A stretch of DNA of 64,000 bases from Streptomyces asiaticus (GCF_018138715.1 NZ_JAGSHX010000006.1:5146001-5210000), one strand, 5' to 3'; shown: positions 47,205 to 57,576, counted from the stretch's first letter. The notes: generated by a model not told the origin, from the sequence alone. A program made the numbers and translations.

Positions 47205-49149
47205 CGATGGCCTCCTTGAGGGCGGTGGCGAGCTGTTCGGCCTTGAAGGGCAGCCCGCGGACCTGGGTGAAGGAGCGGGTGTCGACCAGATAGCGAGCGC
47301 GCAGCAGCGTCGCCAGCTGACCCAGGTTCATCTCCGGCACCACGACCTTCTCGTAACCCTCCAGCACCTTGCCGAGGTTGGCCGGGAAGGGGTTGAGATG
47401 GCGCAGATGGGCCTGGGCGATCCGGTCGCCCGCGGTGCGGACGCGGCGCACCGCCGCGGTGATCGGGCCGTAGGTGGACCCCCACCCCAGGACCAGGGTG
47501 CGGGCGTCGCCGGTCGGGTCGTCCACCTCGATGTCCGGCACCGCGATGCCGTCCACCTTGGCCTGGCGGATGCGGACCATGTGGTCGTGATTGGCCGGGT
47601 CGTAGGAGATGTTCCCCGTGCCGTCCTGCTTCTCGATGCCGCCGATCCGGTGCTCCAGACCGGGCGTTCCGGGCACGGCCCAGGGGCGGGCCAGCGTCTC
47701 CGGGTCGCGCTTGTACGGCCAGAAGACCTCGGTGCCGTCGGCGAGTACGTGGTTGGGGCCGGCCGCGAACTGGACGCGCAGATCGGGCAGCTCGTCGACG
47801 TCCGGCACCCGCCAGGGCTCCGAGCCGTTGGCCAGATAGCCGTCCGACAGCAGGAACACCGGGGTGCGGTAGGCCAGGGCGATCCGGGCGGCCTCGAGCG
47901 CGGCGTCGAAGCAGTCGCCCGGGGTCTTCGGGGCCACGATCGGCACCGGGGCCTCGCCGTTGCGCCCGTACATGGCCTGGAGCAGGTCCGCCTGCTCGGT
48001 CTTGGTGGGCAGTCCGGTGGAGGGGCCGCCGCGCTGGATGTCGATCACCAGCAGCGGCAGTTCGAGCGACACCGCGAGCCCGATGGTCTCCGACTTCAGC
48101 GCCACACCGGGGCCGGAGGTGGTGGTCACGGCGAGGGAGCCGCCGAAGGCCGCGCCCAGCGCGGCGCCGATCCCGGCGATCTCGTCCTCGGCCTGGAAGC
48201 TGCGCACACCGAAGTTCTTGTGCTTGGACAGTTCGTGCAGGATGTCCGAGGCCGGGGTGATCGGGTACGACCCCAGGAACAGCGGCAGATCGGCCTGGCG
48301 GGACGCCGCGATCAGCCCGTACGACAGCGCCAGGTTTCCGGAGATGTTCCGGTAGGTGCCGGTGGGGAACGCGGTGGTGGCCGGGGCGACCTCGTAGGAG
48401 ACGGCGAAGTCCTCGGTGGTCTCGCCGAAGTTCCAGCCCGCCCGGAAGGCGGCCACGTTCGCCTCGGCGATCTGCGGCTTCTTGGCGAACTTCTGGCGCA
48501 GGAACTTCTCGGTGTTCTCGGTCGGCCGGTGGTACATCCACGACAACAGCCCGAGCGCGAACATGTTCTTGCTGCGCTCGGCCTCCTTGCGGGACAGCCC
48601 GAATTCCTTCAGCGCCTCGATGGTCAGCGTGGTGAGCGGCACCGGGTGGACGCGATAGCCGTCCAGCGAGCCGTCCTCCAGGGGGCTTTGGTCATAGCCG
48701 ACCTTGGCCATGGGGCGCTTGGTGAACTCGTCGGTGTTGACGATGATTTCCGCCCCGCGCGGCACATCGGGGAGGTTGGCCTTCAGCGCGGCCGGGTTCA
48801 TCGCCACCAGCACGTTCGGCGCGTCACCCGGTGTGAGGATGTCGTGATCGGCGAAGTGGAGCTGGAAGCTCGACACTCCGGGCAGGGTGCCGGCGGGGGC
48901 GCGGATCTCCGCCGGGAAGTTCGGCAGGGTCGACAGGTCGTTCCCGAACGACGCCGTCTCCGAGGTGAACCGGTCACCCGTGAGCTGCATACCGTCGCCG
49001 GAGTCCCCCGCGAACCGGATGATCACCCGGTCCAGACGGCGGACCTCCTTGCCGCCGTCTGCTGATCGCTGCCCCCCGGCGGGCGTCTGCCCGCCTTGCT
49101 GATCGGCTGGTTCGGCCTGCTCGGCCGGGCTACTGACCTGGCTGGTCAC
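47197..49149 (-). CDS. korA: 2-oxoglutarate:ferredoxin oxidoreductase, fused gamma-alpha subunit
   Basis: 650 residues. The N-terminal gamma domain (R-F-A-G-D-S-G-D-G-M-Q-L-T-G) is followed by the alpha domain (G-S-Y-P-I-T-P-A-S-D-I-L-H-E-L and A-E-D-E-I-A-G-I-G-A-A-L-G-A), the fused order seen in actinobacterial KorA. The GTG at 49149 follows GGGAGG by nine bases. The first 45 residues are a Gln/Gly/Ala-rich leader. The 252-base gap 49150-49401 holds its promoter; no clear elements are seen. Confidence 0.95.
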
Positions 49150-49401
49150 TGCTTCGGACCTCCCTTGAGGCGGCGCTCCTGGACAGTCGGTGCCGACCGG
49201 TTGTTGTCCCATGACCATCGTACGTCGGTAAGGGTGGCCTTCCTTGGCCGGATCACATGGTGGACTCCGAAAGAAGAAGCATATATGTCCTGGTTTGGCA
49301 TGACGTGTCCCTCCCCCCGTGCTGTCATTTCCGCTGATCCCCCCGTTCAGCCTTTGGCCCCGCTTTGGTGCGCGGGAGTCTGCATTCAGGAATTGAGAGT
49401 C

Positions 49402-50073
49402 TCAGGAATTGAGATAAGTGAGGACGGCGAGCACCCGACGGTGATCCCCGTCACTCGGCGACAGGCCGAGCTTCAGGAAGATGTTGCTCACATGCTTCTC
49501 GACCGCGCCGTCGCTCACCACGAGCTGCCGGGCGATGGCCGAATTGGTACGGCCCTCGGCCATCAGCCCCAGGACCTCGCGCTCCCTCGGGGTGAGTCCG
49601 GCCAGCACGTCCTGCTTGCGGCTGCGGCCCAGCAGCTGGGCGACCACCTCCGGGTCGAGCGCCGTGCCGCCCTGGGCGACCCGCACCACCGCGTCCACGA
49701 ACTCGCGCACCTCGGCCACCCGGTCCTTGAGCAGATAGCCCACGCCCCGGCTGTTCCCGGCCAGCAGCTCGGTGGCGTACTGCTCCTCCACGTACTGCGA
49801 CAGGACCAGCACCGCGAGACCGGGATGGTCGCGGCGCAGCCGGACGGCCGCCCGGACCCCCTCGTCGGTGTGCGTGGGCGGCATCCGGACGTCGGCCACC
49901 ACCACATCCGGTAGCGCGCCCTCGTCGGCCAGCTCCCGCACCGACTTGATCAGCGCTTCCGCGTCCCCGACGCCCGCGACCACGTCATGGCCCCGGTCGG
50001 TCAGCAGCCGGGTCAGTCCCTCCCGCAGCAGCACCGAATCCTCGGCGATGACCACCCGTACTCTGTCCGCCAC
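49402..50073 (-). CDS. NarL/LuxR-type response regulator
   Basis: 223 residues. The receiver domain has acidic residues E-D at 11-12, phospho-acceptor Asp61 in V-V-A-D-V-R-M-P-P, and the switch Lys in Y-L-L-K-D-R. The C-terminal HTH begins L-T-P-R-E-R-E-V-L-G-L-M-A-E-G. It lies downstream of two sensor kinases of the matching NarX-like type. The start is a GTG with a weak Shine-Dalgarno; earlier codons up to 50115 are possible. Confidence 0.93.
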   Translation of the reverse strand: MADRVRVVIAEDSVLLREGLTRLLTDRGHDVVAGVGDAEALIKSVRELADEGALPDVVVADVRMPPTHTDEGVRAAVRLRRDHPGLAVLVLSQYVEEQYATELLAGNSRGVGYLLKDRVAEVREFVDAVVRVAQGGTALDPEVVAQLLGRSRKQDVLAGLTPREREVLGLMAEGRTNSAIARQLVVSDGAVEKHVSNIFLKLGLSPSDGDHRRVLAVLTYLNS

Positions 50074-50212
50074 GATGCTCGGCCCCCGTTTCACTCGGTT
50101 CGACGGGACCAGCATCCCAGGGTTCGGCCGCTCGCGTCGCGCAGAACCGGCCGCGTCCAGTTGCGCACAACCGGTCGCGCACGAGCCGCGTACAAACGGA
50201 AGGGTGTGCGCC

Positions 50213-50248
50213 GTCAGCGCCAGGGGCGTGTGGGGTCAGCGCCAGGGG
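50213..50248 (-). repeat. Short direct repeat across a kinase stop codon
   Basis: GTCAGCGCCAGGGG at 50213-50226 and 50235-50248, period 22. The second copy contains the stop of the kinase at 50236, so the gene end has been tandemly copied downstream. The remaining 140 bases to the regulator show nothing further. Confidence 0.75.
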
Positions 50249-51579
50249 AGCTCGGCGGTCACCGTGGTCGGGCCGCCCGGCGGGGAGTGGACGACGAGGA
50301 CCCCGTCCACCGAGTCGATCCGCTCGGCCAGCCCGGCGAGACCCGAACCGGTGGAGGTGTCGGCCCCGCCCCTCCCGTCGTCCGTGATCTGGAGCATCAC
50401 CCGGTCCTCGGTGCGCCAGACGTCGACCTCGGCGGTGCGGGCGCCGCTGTGCTTGCTGATGTTCTGGAGCAGCTCGGAGACGGTGAAGTAGACGATGCCC
50501 TCGATCGCGGGCGCGGGCCGCTGCGGAAGGTCCACGGTCGCCTTCACCGGGACGGTGCAGCGGGCGGCGAGGGCGGAGAGGGCGGGGCCGAGACCGCGGT
50601 CGGTGAGGATGGCGGGGTGGATGCCGCGGGCGAGGTCGCGGAGCTCCTGGAGGGCGAGCTTCACCTCGCCGTGGGCCTCGTCCACCATCTTCGCGGCGGC
50701 CTCCGGGTCCTCCTCCAGCTTCTCCTTCGCCAGGCCCAGATCCATGGCGAGGGCGACCAGGCGGGCCTGGGCGCCGTCGTGGAGGTCGCGTTCGATCCGG
50801 CGCAGGTCGGCGGCGGCGGTGTCCACCACCGTGCCCCGGTCCGACTCCAGCTCCCAGACCCGGCTCGCCAGCCGGGACGGGCCGAGCAGCCCGGTCACCA
50901 TGATCCGGTCGACCGAGGTCAGCGCCCGCATGATCCACGGGGTCAGCAGCAGGACCAGCACCCCGGCGGCGCAGGTCACGGCGATCTCGAACGGGGTGTC
51001 CAGATAGAAGTTGCGCCCGTGGTCGTCCCCGAAGACCTGGAGACCCGGCTCGTCCAGATACCGGGGGAAGACCCAGCGCCACAGCGGATAGGTCGCGAAG
51101 CCCCAGCCGTAGCAGGTGAATGCCACCGCGAAGCCGAAGGAGAAGACCGCCCACGGCAGATGGATCAGCGCGTAGATCACATGACGCCAGGAGGTGCCGC
51201 TCCTGAGCAGCGCGCCCACCCAGGCGACCGGTCCGCGCCTGCCCCCACGGCCGCCCCTCCGGCCGAGCACGGGCTCGGGCTCGGCCACCTCGAGCCCCAG
51301 CAGCGCCCGGGCGCGGGCCCGCTCGACGACGCCGAGCGCCCGGCAGCCCGCGAGGGCGGCGCCGAGCACCGGGACGCCGAGGAAGGTGATCAGCAGCCCG
51401 GCGCCGAGCGCGATCATCGTGACCGTGTAGACGAAGGTGAGGATGGCCATCGGCAGGCTGATCAGGACATAGAGGAACTCACGCCACACGCGGCCCTGGA
51501 ACGGCGCCTTCAGCGCTGCGGGCACCAGATGGCCACGGGGCTCGGTCCCCGGCTCGTAGGGGCGGTATGCGGTGGCCAT
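50236..51579 (-). CDS. Sensor histidine kinase 1, HisKA_3 type
   Basis: 447 residues. Two pairs of N-terminal membrane helices within a DUF-like sensor region, then a helix through about residue 240. The phospho-acceptor His is in R-I-E-R-D-L-H-D-G-A-Q-A-R-L, and the ATPase domain has S-E-L-L-Q-N-I-S-K-H and the G1 box D-D-G-R-G-G. It probably phosphorylates the regulator at 49402. It is a paralogue of the gene at 51813, with near-identical DNA in the kinase core. Confidence 0.92.
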   Translation of the reverse strand: MATAYRPYEPGTEPRGHLVPAALKAPFQGRVWREFLYVLISLPMAILTFVYTVTMIALGAGLLITFLGVPVLGAALAGCRALGVVERARARALLGLEVAEPEPVLGRRGGRGGRRGPVAWVGALLRSGTSWRHVIYALIHLPWAVFSFGFAVAFTCYGWGFATYPLWRWVFPRYLDEPGLQVFGDDHGRNFYLDTPFEIAVTCAAGVLVLLLTPWIMRALTSVDRIMVTGLLGPSRLASRVWELESDRGTVVDTAAADLRRIERDLHDGAQARLVALAMDLGLAKEKLEEDPEAAAKMVDEAHGEVKLALQELRDLARGIHPAILTDRGLGPALSALAARCTVPVKATVDLPQRPAPAIEGIVYFTVSELLQNISKHSGARTAEVDVWRTEDRVMLQITDDGRGGADTSTGSGLAGLAERIDSVDGVLVVHSPPGGPTTVTAELPWR

Positions 51580-51713
51580 CGTCTCGTCCGTCCTCCGGGG
51601 GCCTGATCGGTCGCGCTTCTGCGTATCCCCAAGAGTCCCGGAGCGGGGTCGGCCCGGCCATCGGGCGGGTCGGCCTCTTCACCGGGGGGTTAGCCCTACC
51701 TCGGGGGGTGCGG

Positions 51714-51798
51714 GCAGGACCTCGGGAGGTGAGGTCGGGACCTTGAGGGGTGGAGTCGGGACCTCGAGGAGTGAGGTCGGGCCTTGAGGGGTGAGGTC
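51714..51798. repeat. Four tandem units of about 21 bases between the kinases
   Basis: Units such as GGGACCTTGAGGGGTGGAGT (start 51737), GGGACCTCGAGGAGTGAGGT (start 51758) and GGGCCTTGAGGGGTGAGGTC (start 51779) follow a looser first copy from 51714. They occupy the 233-base gap between the two sensor kinase genes, which shows no other feature. Confidence 0.65.
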
Positions 51799-51812
51799 GC
51801 CGTGCCCCGTTC

Positions 51813-53078
51813 TCAGGCTCTCCGCCGGGACCGTGCCACCGCCGCGCCCGCCGCCGACCCGGTCCGGTGGCGCCAGGGCAGCTCGGCGGTCACGGCGGTC
51901 GGGCCACCGGACGGCGAATCCACCACGAACAGCCCGTCCACCGAGCCCAGCCGCTCCGCCAGGCCCGCGAGCCCCGTGCCCCCGTCGGTGGACGCCCCGC
52001 CGCGTCCGTCGTCCCGCACCTGGATCAGCAGCCGGTCCTCGGTGCGCCAGACGTCGACCTCGGCGGTGCGGGCGCCGCTGTGCTTGCTGATGTTCTGGAG
52101 CAGCTCGGAGACGGTGAAGTAGGCGATGCCCTCGATGGCCGGTGCCGGGCGTTCAGGCAGCTCGACCGCCACCTTCACGGGCACGGTGCAGCGGGCCGAG
52201 AGCGCGGAGAGGGCGGGGCCGAGCCCGCGGTCGGTGAGGATGGCGGGGTGGATGCCGCGGGCGAGGTCGCGGAGCTCCTGGAGGGCGAGCTTCACCTCGC
52301 CATGGGCCTCGTCGACCATCTTGGCGGCGGCTTCCGGGTCCTCCTCCAGCTTCTCCTTCGCCAGACCGAGCCCCATGGCGAGGGCGACCAGGCGGGCCTG
52401 GGCGCCGTCGTGGAGGTCGCGTTCGATCCGGCGCAGGTCGGCGGCGGCGGTGTCCACCACCGTGCCCCGGTCCGACTCCAGCTCGGCGATCCGCCGCTCC
52501 AGCTCGTCGGAGGGGAACAGCAGCCCGCGCACCATCGCCCGGTCCACATGCGTCAGCCCCCGGGCGATCCACGGCAGCACCGGCCAGGCCGCGAACAGCG
52601 AGGTCAGGGTGATCGCGAAGGTGACCACCGACCACGGCAGCCGGATCAGGGCGTAGAGCGTGGCCCGCCAGCCGACCGGGTCCCGCAGGCTCGTCCACAG
52701 CCTGCCGAGGAAGCCGCTGTCCGGGTGGTACGGCAGGGGGCTGGGCTCGTCGATGCGCACCGAGAGCAGCGCCCTGGCGCGGTTCCGCTCGAGCCGGCCG
52801 AGCAGCCGGCTGAACCGCAGCCCCAGGGCCAGCAGGGGCAGGCCCACCACCGTGACGGCCAGTCCCAGGCCCACGGCCAGCCAGACCAGGGTGAAGACGA
52901 AGCACACGATGCCCACCAGCAGATTGGCCAGGAGATACGCGATCTCCTTCCAGGTCTGCGGGGGAAAGGCGAACGCGGGCGGGCGCGGCAGCCGCTCGTC
53001 GGCGCGGCCACGGACGCCGCCGTGGCCGCCGCCGTCGGGGCCGCCGACGGGCCTGTCGGCGGGGGAACTGGAGGTCAT
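51813..53078 (-). CDS. Sensor histidine kinase 2, HisKA_3 type
   Basis: 421 residues with the same layout as its downstream paralogue: two N-terminal helices within the sensor region, a further pair near residues 145-175, then R-I-E-R-D-L-H-D-G-A-Q and the ATPase domain with D-D-G-R-G-G. The sensor parts of the two kinases differ (this one lacks the 40-residue loop before helix 4), so they may read different signals. It is first in the kinase-kinase-regulator set; no second regulator gene is present. Confidence 0.92.
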   Translation of the reverse strand: MTSSSPADRPVGGPDGGGHGGVRGRADERLPRPPAFAFPPQTWKEIAYLLANLLVGIVCFVFTLVWLAVGLGLAVTVVGLPLLALGLRFSRLLGRLERNRARALLSVRIDEPSPLPYHPDSGFLGRLWTSLRDPVGWRATLYALIRLPWSVVTFAITLTSLFAAWPVLPWIARGLTHVDRAMVRGLLFPSDELERRIAELESDRGTVVDTAAADLRRIERDLHDGAQARLVALAMGLGLAKEKLEEDPEAAAKMVDEAHGEVKLALQELRDLARGIHPAILTDRGLGPALSALSARCTVPVKVAVELPERPAPAIEGIAYFTVSELLQNISKHSGARTAEVDVWRTEDRLLIQVRDDGRGGASTDGGTGLAGLAERLGSVDGLFVVDSPSGGPTAVTAELPWRHRTGSAAGAAVARSRRRA

Positions 53079-53171
53079 GACGGCAAGACTGCCCGGCCCT
53101 GCGGGGACTCCGCCATGGGGCTACCCCCACCGCATGGCGGACGGGCCGCCCGGCCGGGTGGCGGCAGGGCC

Positions 53172-53177
53172 TAGACT
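53172..53177 (+). promoter_or_regulatory. Possible -10 element of the second nuo set
   Basis: TAGACT (TAGxxT) lies 80 bases before the nuoA2 GTG in the 179-base divergent gap after kinase 2. No -35 and no TGTGA-type operator like that of nuo1 was seen here. Confidence 0.3.
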
Positions 53178-53257
53178 TCCCGTCCGTACGGATCGTCGAA
53201 CACGCGAGGTCGACGAGGAGCGGACAAGGACCACGAGACCAGGGAGCGAGGGCGGAC

Positions 53258-53680
53258 GTGCCGGAGGCGACGACCGTACGCACCACCAGCGTCACCAGCG
53301 TCCAGCTCGCGGCCGACTACTTCCACGGCTATGCGGTGGTCGGACTGCTGGCGGCGATCGGCGTGATCTTCGTCGCCGTGGCCTTCGGGGCGGGGCGGCT
53401 GCTGCGGCCTGTCGTGCCCACGCCGGAGAAGCTGCTGACCTACGAGTGCGGAGTGGACCCCGTGGGCGAGGGCTGGGCCCACACCCAGGTCCGCTACTAC
53501 GTCTACGCTTTTCTGTATGTGATTTTCGCCGTTGACTCGATCTTTTTGTTCCCGTGGGCGACGGTCTTCGCGGCGCCCGGCTTCGGGGCCGCCACGCTGG
53601 TGGAGATGTTCATCTTCCTCGGGTTCCTCGCCGTAGGTCTGCTGTACGCATGGAAGAAGGGCGTCCTGGAGTGGACGTGA
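53258..53680 (+). CDS. nuoA2: NADH dehydrogenase-like subunit A, second set
   Basis: 140 residues with three helices. The loop Y-E-C-G-V-D-P and the segment [15 protein letters not shown] mark it as NuoA. Compared with NuoA1 it has about 20 additional N-terminal residues (M-P-E-A-T-T-V-R-T). The GTG at 53258 follows GAGGGCGG. First gene of a ten-gene operon. Confidence 0.92.
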   Translation: MPEATTVRTTSVTSVQLAADYFHGYAVVGLLAAIGVIFVAVAFGAGRLLRPVVPTPEKLLTYECGVDPVGEGWAHTQVRYYVYAFLYVIFAVDSIFLFPWATVFAAPGFGAATLVEMFIFLGFLAVGLLYAWKKGVLEWT

Positions 53681-54342
53681 CACCGAACCCGACGCCAACG
53701 ACGGCCTCCGGGCCGCCGGTCCCCGCGCCCGGCCCGGTGGACCTGCCGGAGCCGCGCCGTCTCGGCCCGCTGGCCCGGCTGGCGCCCGAGCCGATGAAGG
53801 TGGTCCTGAACTGGGGCCGCCGCTACAGCCTGTGGGTCTTCAACTTCGGGCTCGCCTGCTGCGCGATCGAATTCATCGCGGCGTCGATGGCCCGCCACGA
53901 CTTCATCCGACTCGGCGTGATCCCCTTCGCACCGGGGCCGCGCCAGGCCGACCTGATGGTCGTCTCCGGCACGGTCACGGACAAGATGGCGCCCGCCGTG
54001 AAGCGGCTGTACGAGCAGATGCCGGAGCCGAAGTACGTGATCTCCTTCGGGGCCTGCTCGAACTGCGGCGGCCCCTACTGGGACTCGTACGCGGTGACCA
54101 AGGGCGTCGACCAGATCATCCCCGTCGACGTCTACGTCCCCGGCTGCCCGCCCCGGCCCGAGGCGCTGCTCCAGGGCATCCTCAAACTCCAGGAGAAGAT
54201 CGCGCGCGAGTCGCTGGGCGAGCGCTACGGAAATTCCGGCGGCGCTGCCTCCACGACCACGCCCGCGGTCGCGGGCCGTCCATCGGCAGCCGCACTGCGC
54301 AGCGGGCTGGTCACGCCTCCGGAGCGGGAAGACACGCGATGA
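53677..54342 (+). CDS. nuoB2: NADH dehydrogenase-like subunit B, second set
   Basis: 221 residues. All four N2 cluster ligands are present: L-A-C-C-A-I-E, G-A-C-S-N-C and P-G-C-P-P-R-P-E. So electron transfer to quinone is possible in principle. The Pro-rich N-terminus and the Ser/Thr/Ala tail differ from NuoB1. The GTG at 53677 overlaps the nuoA2 stop and has GGAG five bases before it. Confidence 0.93.
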   Translation: MTPNPTPTTASGPPVPAPGPVDLPEPRRLGPLARLAPEPMKVVLNWGRRYSLWVFNFGLACCAIEFIAASMARHDFIRLGVIPFAPGPRQADLMVVSGTVTDKMAPAVKRLYEQMPEPKYVISFGACSNCGGPYWDSYAVTKGVDQIIPVDVYVPGCPPRPEALLQGILKLQEKIARESLGERYGNSGGAASTTTPAVAGRPSAAALRSGLVTPPEREDTR

Positions 54343-55964
54343 CCGAGCGGCATGAGGCCAACGAGCCGAGGAACGAGACGGCGGGGCCGAGCGAGACGGC
54401 GGAGCCGAGCGGCACGGCCGAGACCGCGCCGCCCGTGGGCTGGCTGCCGCGGTCCGCTGCCGAGCTGTTCGGCGAGGGCGCCACGGCGGAGGAGGCGTAC
54501 GGCCTGCTGACCGTCGACGTCCCCGCCGACTCCTGGACCGCGGCGTTGGAGACGGCCCGCGACACCCTCGGCTGCACCTACTTCGACTGGCTGAGCGCGG
54601 TCGACGAGCCGGGCACCGGCTTCCGGGTGGCCGCGCGCGTCGTCGCTCTGGGAGCTCCCGGGGTCACGCCTGGGGCTGGGCCCGGGGCCGGGGCCGGGCC
54701 CGCGGTGCGCGGTCTGCTGCTGCGCACCACCGTGCCGCACGAGGCCCCCGCACTGCCGACCGCGACCGGCGTCTACGCCGGGGCGGCCTGGCATGAGCGC
54801 GAGACCCACGAGATGTTCGGCATCGGCTTCCCCGGCCACCCCGGTCTCGCGCCGCTGCTGCTGCCCGACGGCTTCGAGGGGCATCCGCTGCGCAAGGACT
54901 TCGTACTGGCGGCCCGGGTCGTCAAGGCGTGGCCCGGCGCGAAGGAGCCGGGGGAGTCCGAACACGGCGGCCCCAAGCGGCGCCAGATGCTGCCGCCGGG
55001 TGTCCCCGACCCCAACGAGTGGGGCCCCCTCAAGGGCCAGTTGCCCCCTGCCCCGGCCCGCCCGGCGCGGGGCGCCCGCGCGGCAGGCGCCGCCGCGGGC
55101 GAGCGCCCCGCCCGCCGCACCCGCAGCGCGACGGCGGGCTCGGCGAGCCAGCGCCCGGCGGGCGCGGAGGCGTCAGCGGAGGCTGCGGAGGGCCAGACCC
55201 CGGGGGCCGAACGTCCGGCCCGGCGTGCGCGCAGCGCGAGCCAGGGTTCCGCGAGCCAGCGTTCGGCGGAGGCGGCGGGTGCGGCGGGGGAGACTCCCGC
55301 CCCGGCGGCCGAACGCCCGACCCGGCGTTCCCGCACCGCGGGCGAGGGCCCGGCGAGCCAGCGCCCGGCGGGCGCTGAGGCTGCGGCCGAAGCCTCGGCT
55401 ACGGACGCGGCCGCCGGTGGGCGGGGCGCGGCCGACGAGCCGTCGGCGCCCCAAGCCCCGGCTCGCCCGCGGCGCCCCGCGCCGCAGCGCCGCTCGTCCG
55501 ACGCCCCGTGGCACCACGCGCGCCCCGCGAGGGACGAGGACCGGGACGAGGACGCCGAGTCCCCGCGTGAGCCGCAGGCACCGGAACCGGAAGCGCAGAC
55601 CGAGGCGACCGAAGACGGACGCGGCGCGAAACCCGCCCCCGCGCCCGAGACCCCCGGTACTCCGGCCACCTCGGATGCGGCACCCGACGCGCCCGACACC
55701 CCCGGCGCCCCGGACGCACCGGCCACCCCGGGCCCCGCACCCGACACCCTCGGCACCCCGGCCACCCCGGACGCCGCGCCCGGCACCCCCGGTACCCCGG
55801 ACGCCGCGCCCGGCACCCTCGGCACCCCGGGCACCCCGGACGCCGCACCCGACGCCCCCGACGCCCCCGACGCACCCGGCACCCCCGGTACACCGGACAT
55901 CCCGGACACCCCGGAGGCCACCCCCGACAACGACACCGACGACCAGCCAGGAGGCGCCGCGTGA
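54339..55964 (+). CDS. nuoC2: NADH dehydrogenase-like subunit C with a long low-complexity tail
   Basis: 541 residues, twice the usual NuoC. The first 230 or so contain the NuoC core ([17 protein letters not shown] and [10 protein letters not shown]). From about residue 235 a 305-residue tail follows. Its first part is Arg/Ala/Ser-rich with three spaced E-R-P-(A/T)-R-R motifs. Its second part is Pro/Asp/Ala-rich with repeats of T-P-G-T-P-D-A-A-P. No NuoD is fused or adjacent. The frame stays open to a GTGA overlap with nuoH2, which argues that the tail is translated. Confidence 0.88.
   Translation: MTERHEANEPRNETAGPSETAEPSGTAETAPPVGWLPRSAAELFGEGATAEEAYGLLTVDVPADSWTAALETARDTLGCTYFDWLSAVDEPGTGFRVAARVVALGAPGVTPGAGPGAGAGPAVRGLLLRTTVPHEAPALPTATGVYAGAAWHERETHEMFGIGFPGHPGLAPLLLPDGFEGHPLRKDFVLAARVVKAWPGAKEPGESEHGGPKRRQMLPPGVPDPNEWGPLKGQLPPAPARPARGARAAGAAAGERPARRTRSATAGSASQRPAGAEASAEAAEGQTPGAERPARRARSASQGSASQRSAEAAGAAGETPAPAAERPTRRSRTAGEGPASQRPAGAEAAAEASATDAAAGGRGAADEPSAPQAPARPRRPAPQRRSSDAPWHHARPARDEDRDEDAESPREPQAPEPEAQTEATEDGRGAKPAPAPETPGTPATSDAAPDAPDTPGAPDAPATPGPAPDTLGTPATPDAAPGTPGTPDAAPGTLGTPGTPDAAPDAPDAPDAPGTPGTPDIPDTPEATPDNDTDDQPGGAA
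55650..55925 (+). repeat. Degenerate tandem repeats coding the NuoC2 tail
   Basis: Repeats built on GGCACCCCCGGTACCCCGGA and GACGCCGCGCCCGGCACC encode T-P-G-T-P and D-A-A-P-G-T units. They are in frame throughout. Such repeats can change length by slippage. Confidence 0.75.
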
Positions 55965-56926
55965 ACGACGTCCTCGACGTCGCGCTGCGACTGCTCGCCC
56001 TCCTGCTCGCCTTTCTCGTGCTGCCCCTGGTCGTGGGGCAGACCGAGCACAAGGTCATGGCCCATATGCAGGGCCGCCTCGGGCCGATGTACGCGGGCGG
56101 CTTCCACGGATGGGCTCAGCTGGTCGCGGACGGCGTGAAGTTCGCGCAGAAGGAAGACGTCGTACCGGCCGGAGCCGACCGGCGGATCTTCCAGCTCGCG
56201 CCCGCCGTCGCCCTGCTGCCGTACCTCCTCGTCCTCGTCGCGATCCCGATCGGCCCCGCCGAGGGCGCGGTCGGCCAGGTCCTGGACGCGGGCGTCTTCT
56301 TCGTGCTCGCCGTGCTGGGCGTCGGAGTGCTGGGTTCGCTGATGGCGGGCTGGGCCTCGGCGAACAAGTTCTCCCTTCTCGGCGGCCTGCGCACGGCCGC
56401 CCAGCTCATGGCGTACGAGCTGCCGATGCTGCTCACCGCCGCCTCCGTGGCGATGGCGGCGGGCACGGTCTCGCTGCCCGGCATCCTCGACGCGTTCGAG
56501 TGGTGGTGGGTGCCGTGGCAGATCGTCGGCGGGCTGGTGTTCTTCACCGCCGGTCTCGCCGAACTCCAGCGCCCGCCGTTCGACGCGCCGATCGCCGACT
56601 CCGAGATCATCTTCGGTGCGTACACCGAGTACACGGGCCTGCGGTTCGCGCTCTTCCTGCTCGCCGAGTACGCGGGCATCGTCGTCCTGTGCGCGCTGAC
56701 CACCGTCCTCTTCCTCGGTGGCTGGCACGGGCCGTCCGCCGACGGACTCGGCTGGCTGTGGACCCTGCTGAAGACGGCCGTCCTCGCCTTCATCGTGATC
56801 TGGCTGCGGGTCAGCTATCCGCGGCTGCGCGAGGACCAGCTCCAGCGGTTCGCCTGGACCTGCCTCATTCCGCTCTCACTGGCCCAGATCGCCCTCACCG
56901 GCGTCGTCAAGGTGGTGATCTCCTGA
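55961..56926 (+). CDS. nuoH2: NADH dehydrogenase-like subunit H, second set
   Basis: 321 residues, eight helices, no long tail. The first loop reads [16 protein letters not shown] instead of the usual E-R-K-V-x-G-x-M-Q-x-R-x-G-P-N. The quinone-channel loop reads [20 protein letters not shown] instead of the usual [13 protein letters not shown]. R, PFD and one acidic pair remain. Similar changes are found in hydrogenase- and formate-linked relatives, so quinone may be handled differently. Confidence 0.9.
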   Translation: MNDVLDVALRLLALLLAFLVLPLVVGQTEHKVMAHMQGRLGPMYAGGFHGWAQLVADGVKFAQKEDVVPAGADRRIFQLAPAVALLPYLLVLVAIPIGPAEGAVGQVLDAGVFFVLAVLGVGVLGSLMAGWASANKFSLLGGLRTAAQLMAYELPMLLTAASVAMAAGTVSLPGILDAFEWWWVPWQIVGGLVFFTAGLAELQRPPFDAPIADSEIIFGAYTEYTGLRFALFLLAEYAGIVVLCALTTVLFLGGWHGPSADGLGWLWTLLKTAVLAFIVIWLRVSYPRLREDQLQRFAWTCLIPLSLAQIALTGVVKVVIS

Positions 56927-57576
56927 TGGGCATCCCCGGATCCGGTCTGGCCAAGGGCCTGGCCGTCACCCTCCGCACGATGACCCGGAAGTCGCACACC
57001 GCGCAGTATCCGGACGCGCAGCCCGAGCTGCCGCCCCGCACCCGCGGGGTGATCGGGCTGTTCGAGGAGAACTGCACGGTCTGCATGCTGTGCGCCCGCG
57101 AATGCCCGGACTGGTGCATCTATATCGACTCGCACAAGGAGACCGTGCCCCCGGCCGCCCCGGGCGGGCGCGAGCGCAGCCGCAATGTGCTGGACCGGTT
57201 CGCGATCGACTTCGCGCTGTGCATGTACTGCGGTATCTGCATCGAGGTGTGCCCTTTCGACGCGCTGTTCTGGTCGCCGGAGTTCGAGTACGCGGAGGAG
57301 GACATCCGCGATCTCACCCATGAGCGGGACAAGCTCCGCGAGTGGATGTGGACGGTGCCCGCGCCGCCCGCGCTCGACCCGCGCGCGGAGGAGCCCAAGG
57401 AGCTCGCCGCCGCCCGTAAGGCCGCCGACAAGCTCGCCGCCGCCGAGGCCGCACAGGCCGCCGAGGCCGAGCGCGGATCCGCCGGTCCCGGCGGGACAGC
57501 CGGCAACGGCAACGGCAACCGCAACCGCAACGGCAACGGAAGCGGGACCGAGCACGGGAACGGAGCCGCCTCGTGA
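56926..57576 (+). CDS. nuoI2: NADH dehydrogenase-like subunit I, second set
   Basis: 216 residues. Both 4Fe-4S motifs are intact ([12 protein letters not shown] and [12 protein letters not shown]). After an Ala/Glu/Lys-rich helix the protein ends in a Gly/Asn/Arg tail with repeated G-N-G-N / R-N. The ATG shares one base with the nuoH2 stop. Without NuoE, F and G this subunit would be the outermost Fe-S carrier and a plausible docking point for ferredoxin. Confidence 0.92.
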   Translation: MGIPGSGLAKGLAVTLRTMTRKSHTAQYPDAQPELPPRTRGVIGLFEENCTVCMLCARECPDWCIYIDSHKETVPPAAPGGRERSRNVLDRFAIDFALCMYCGICIEVCPFDALFWSPEFEYAEEDIRDLTHERDKLREWMWTVPAPPALDPRAEEPKELAAARKAADKLAAAEAAQAAEAERGSAGPGGTAGNGNGNRNRNGNGSGTEHGNGAAS

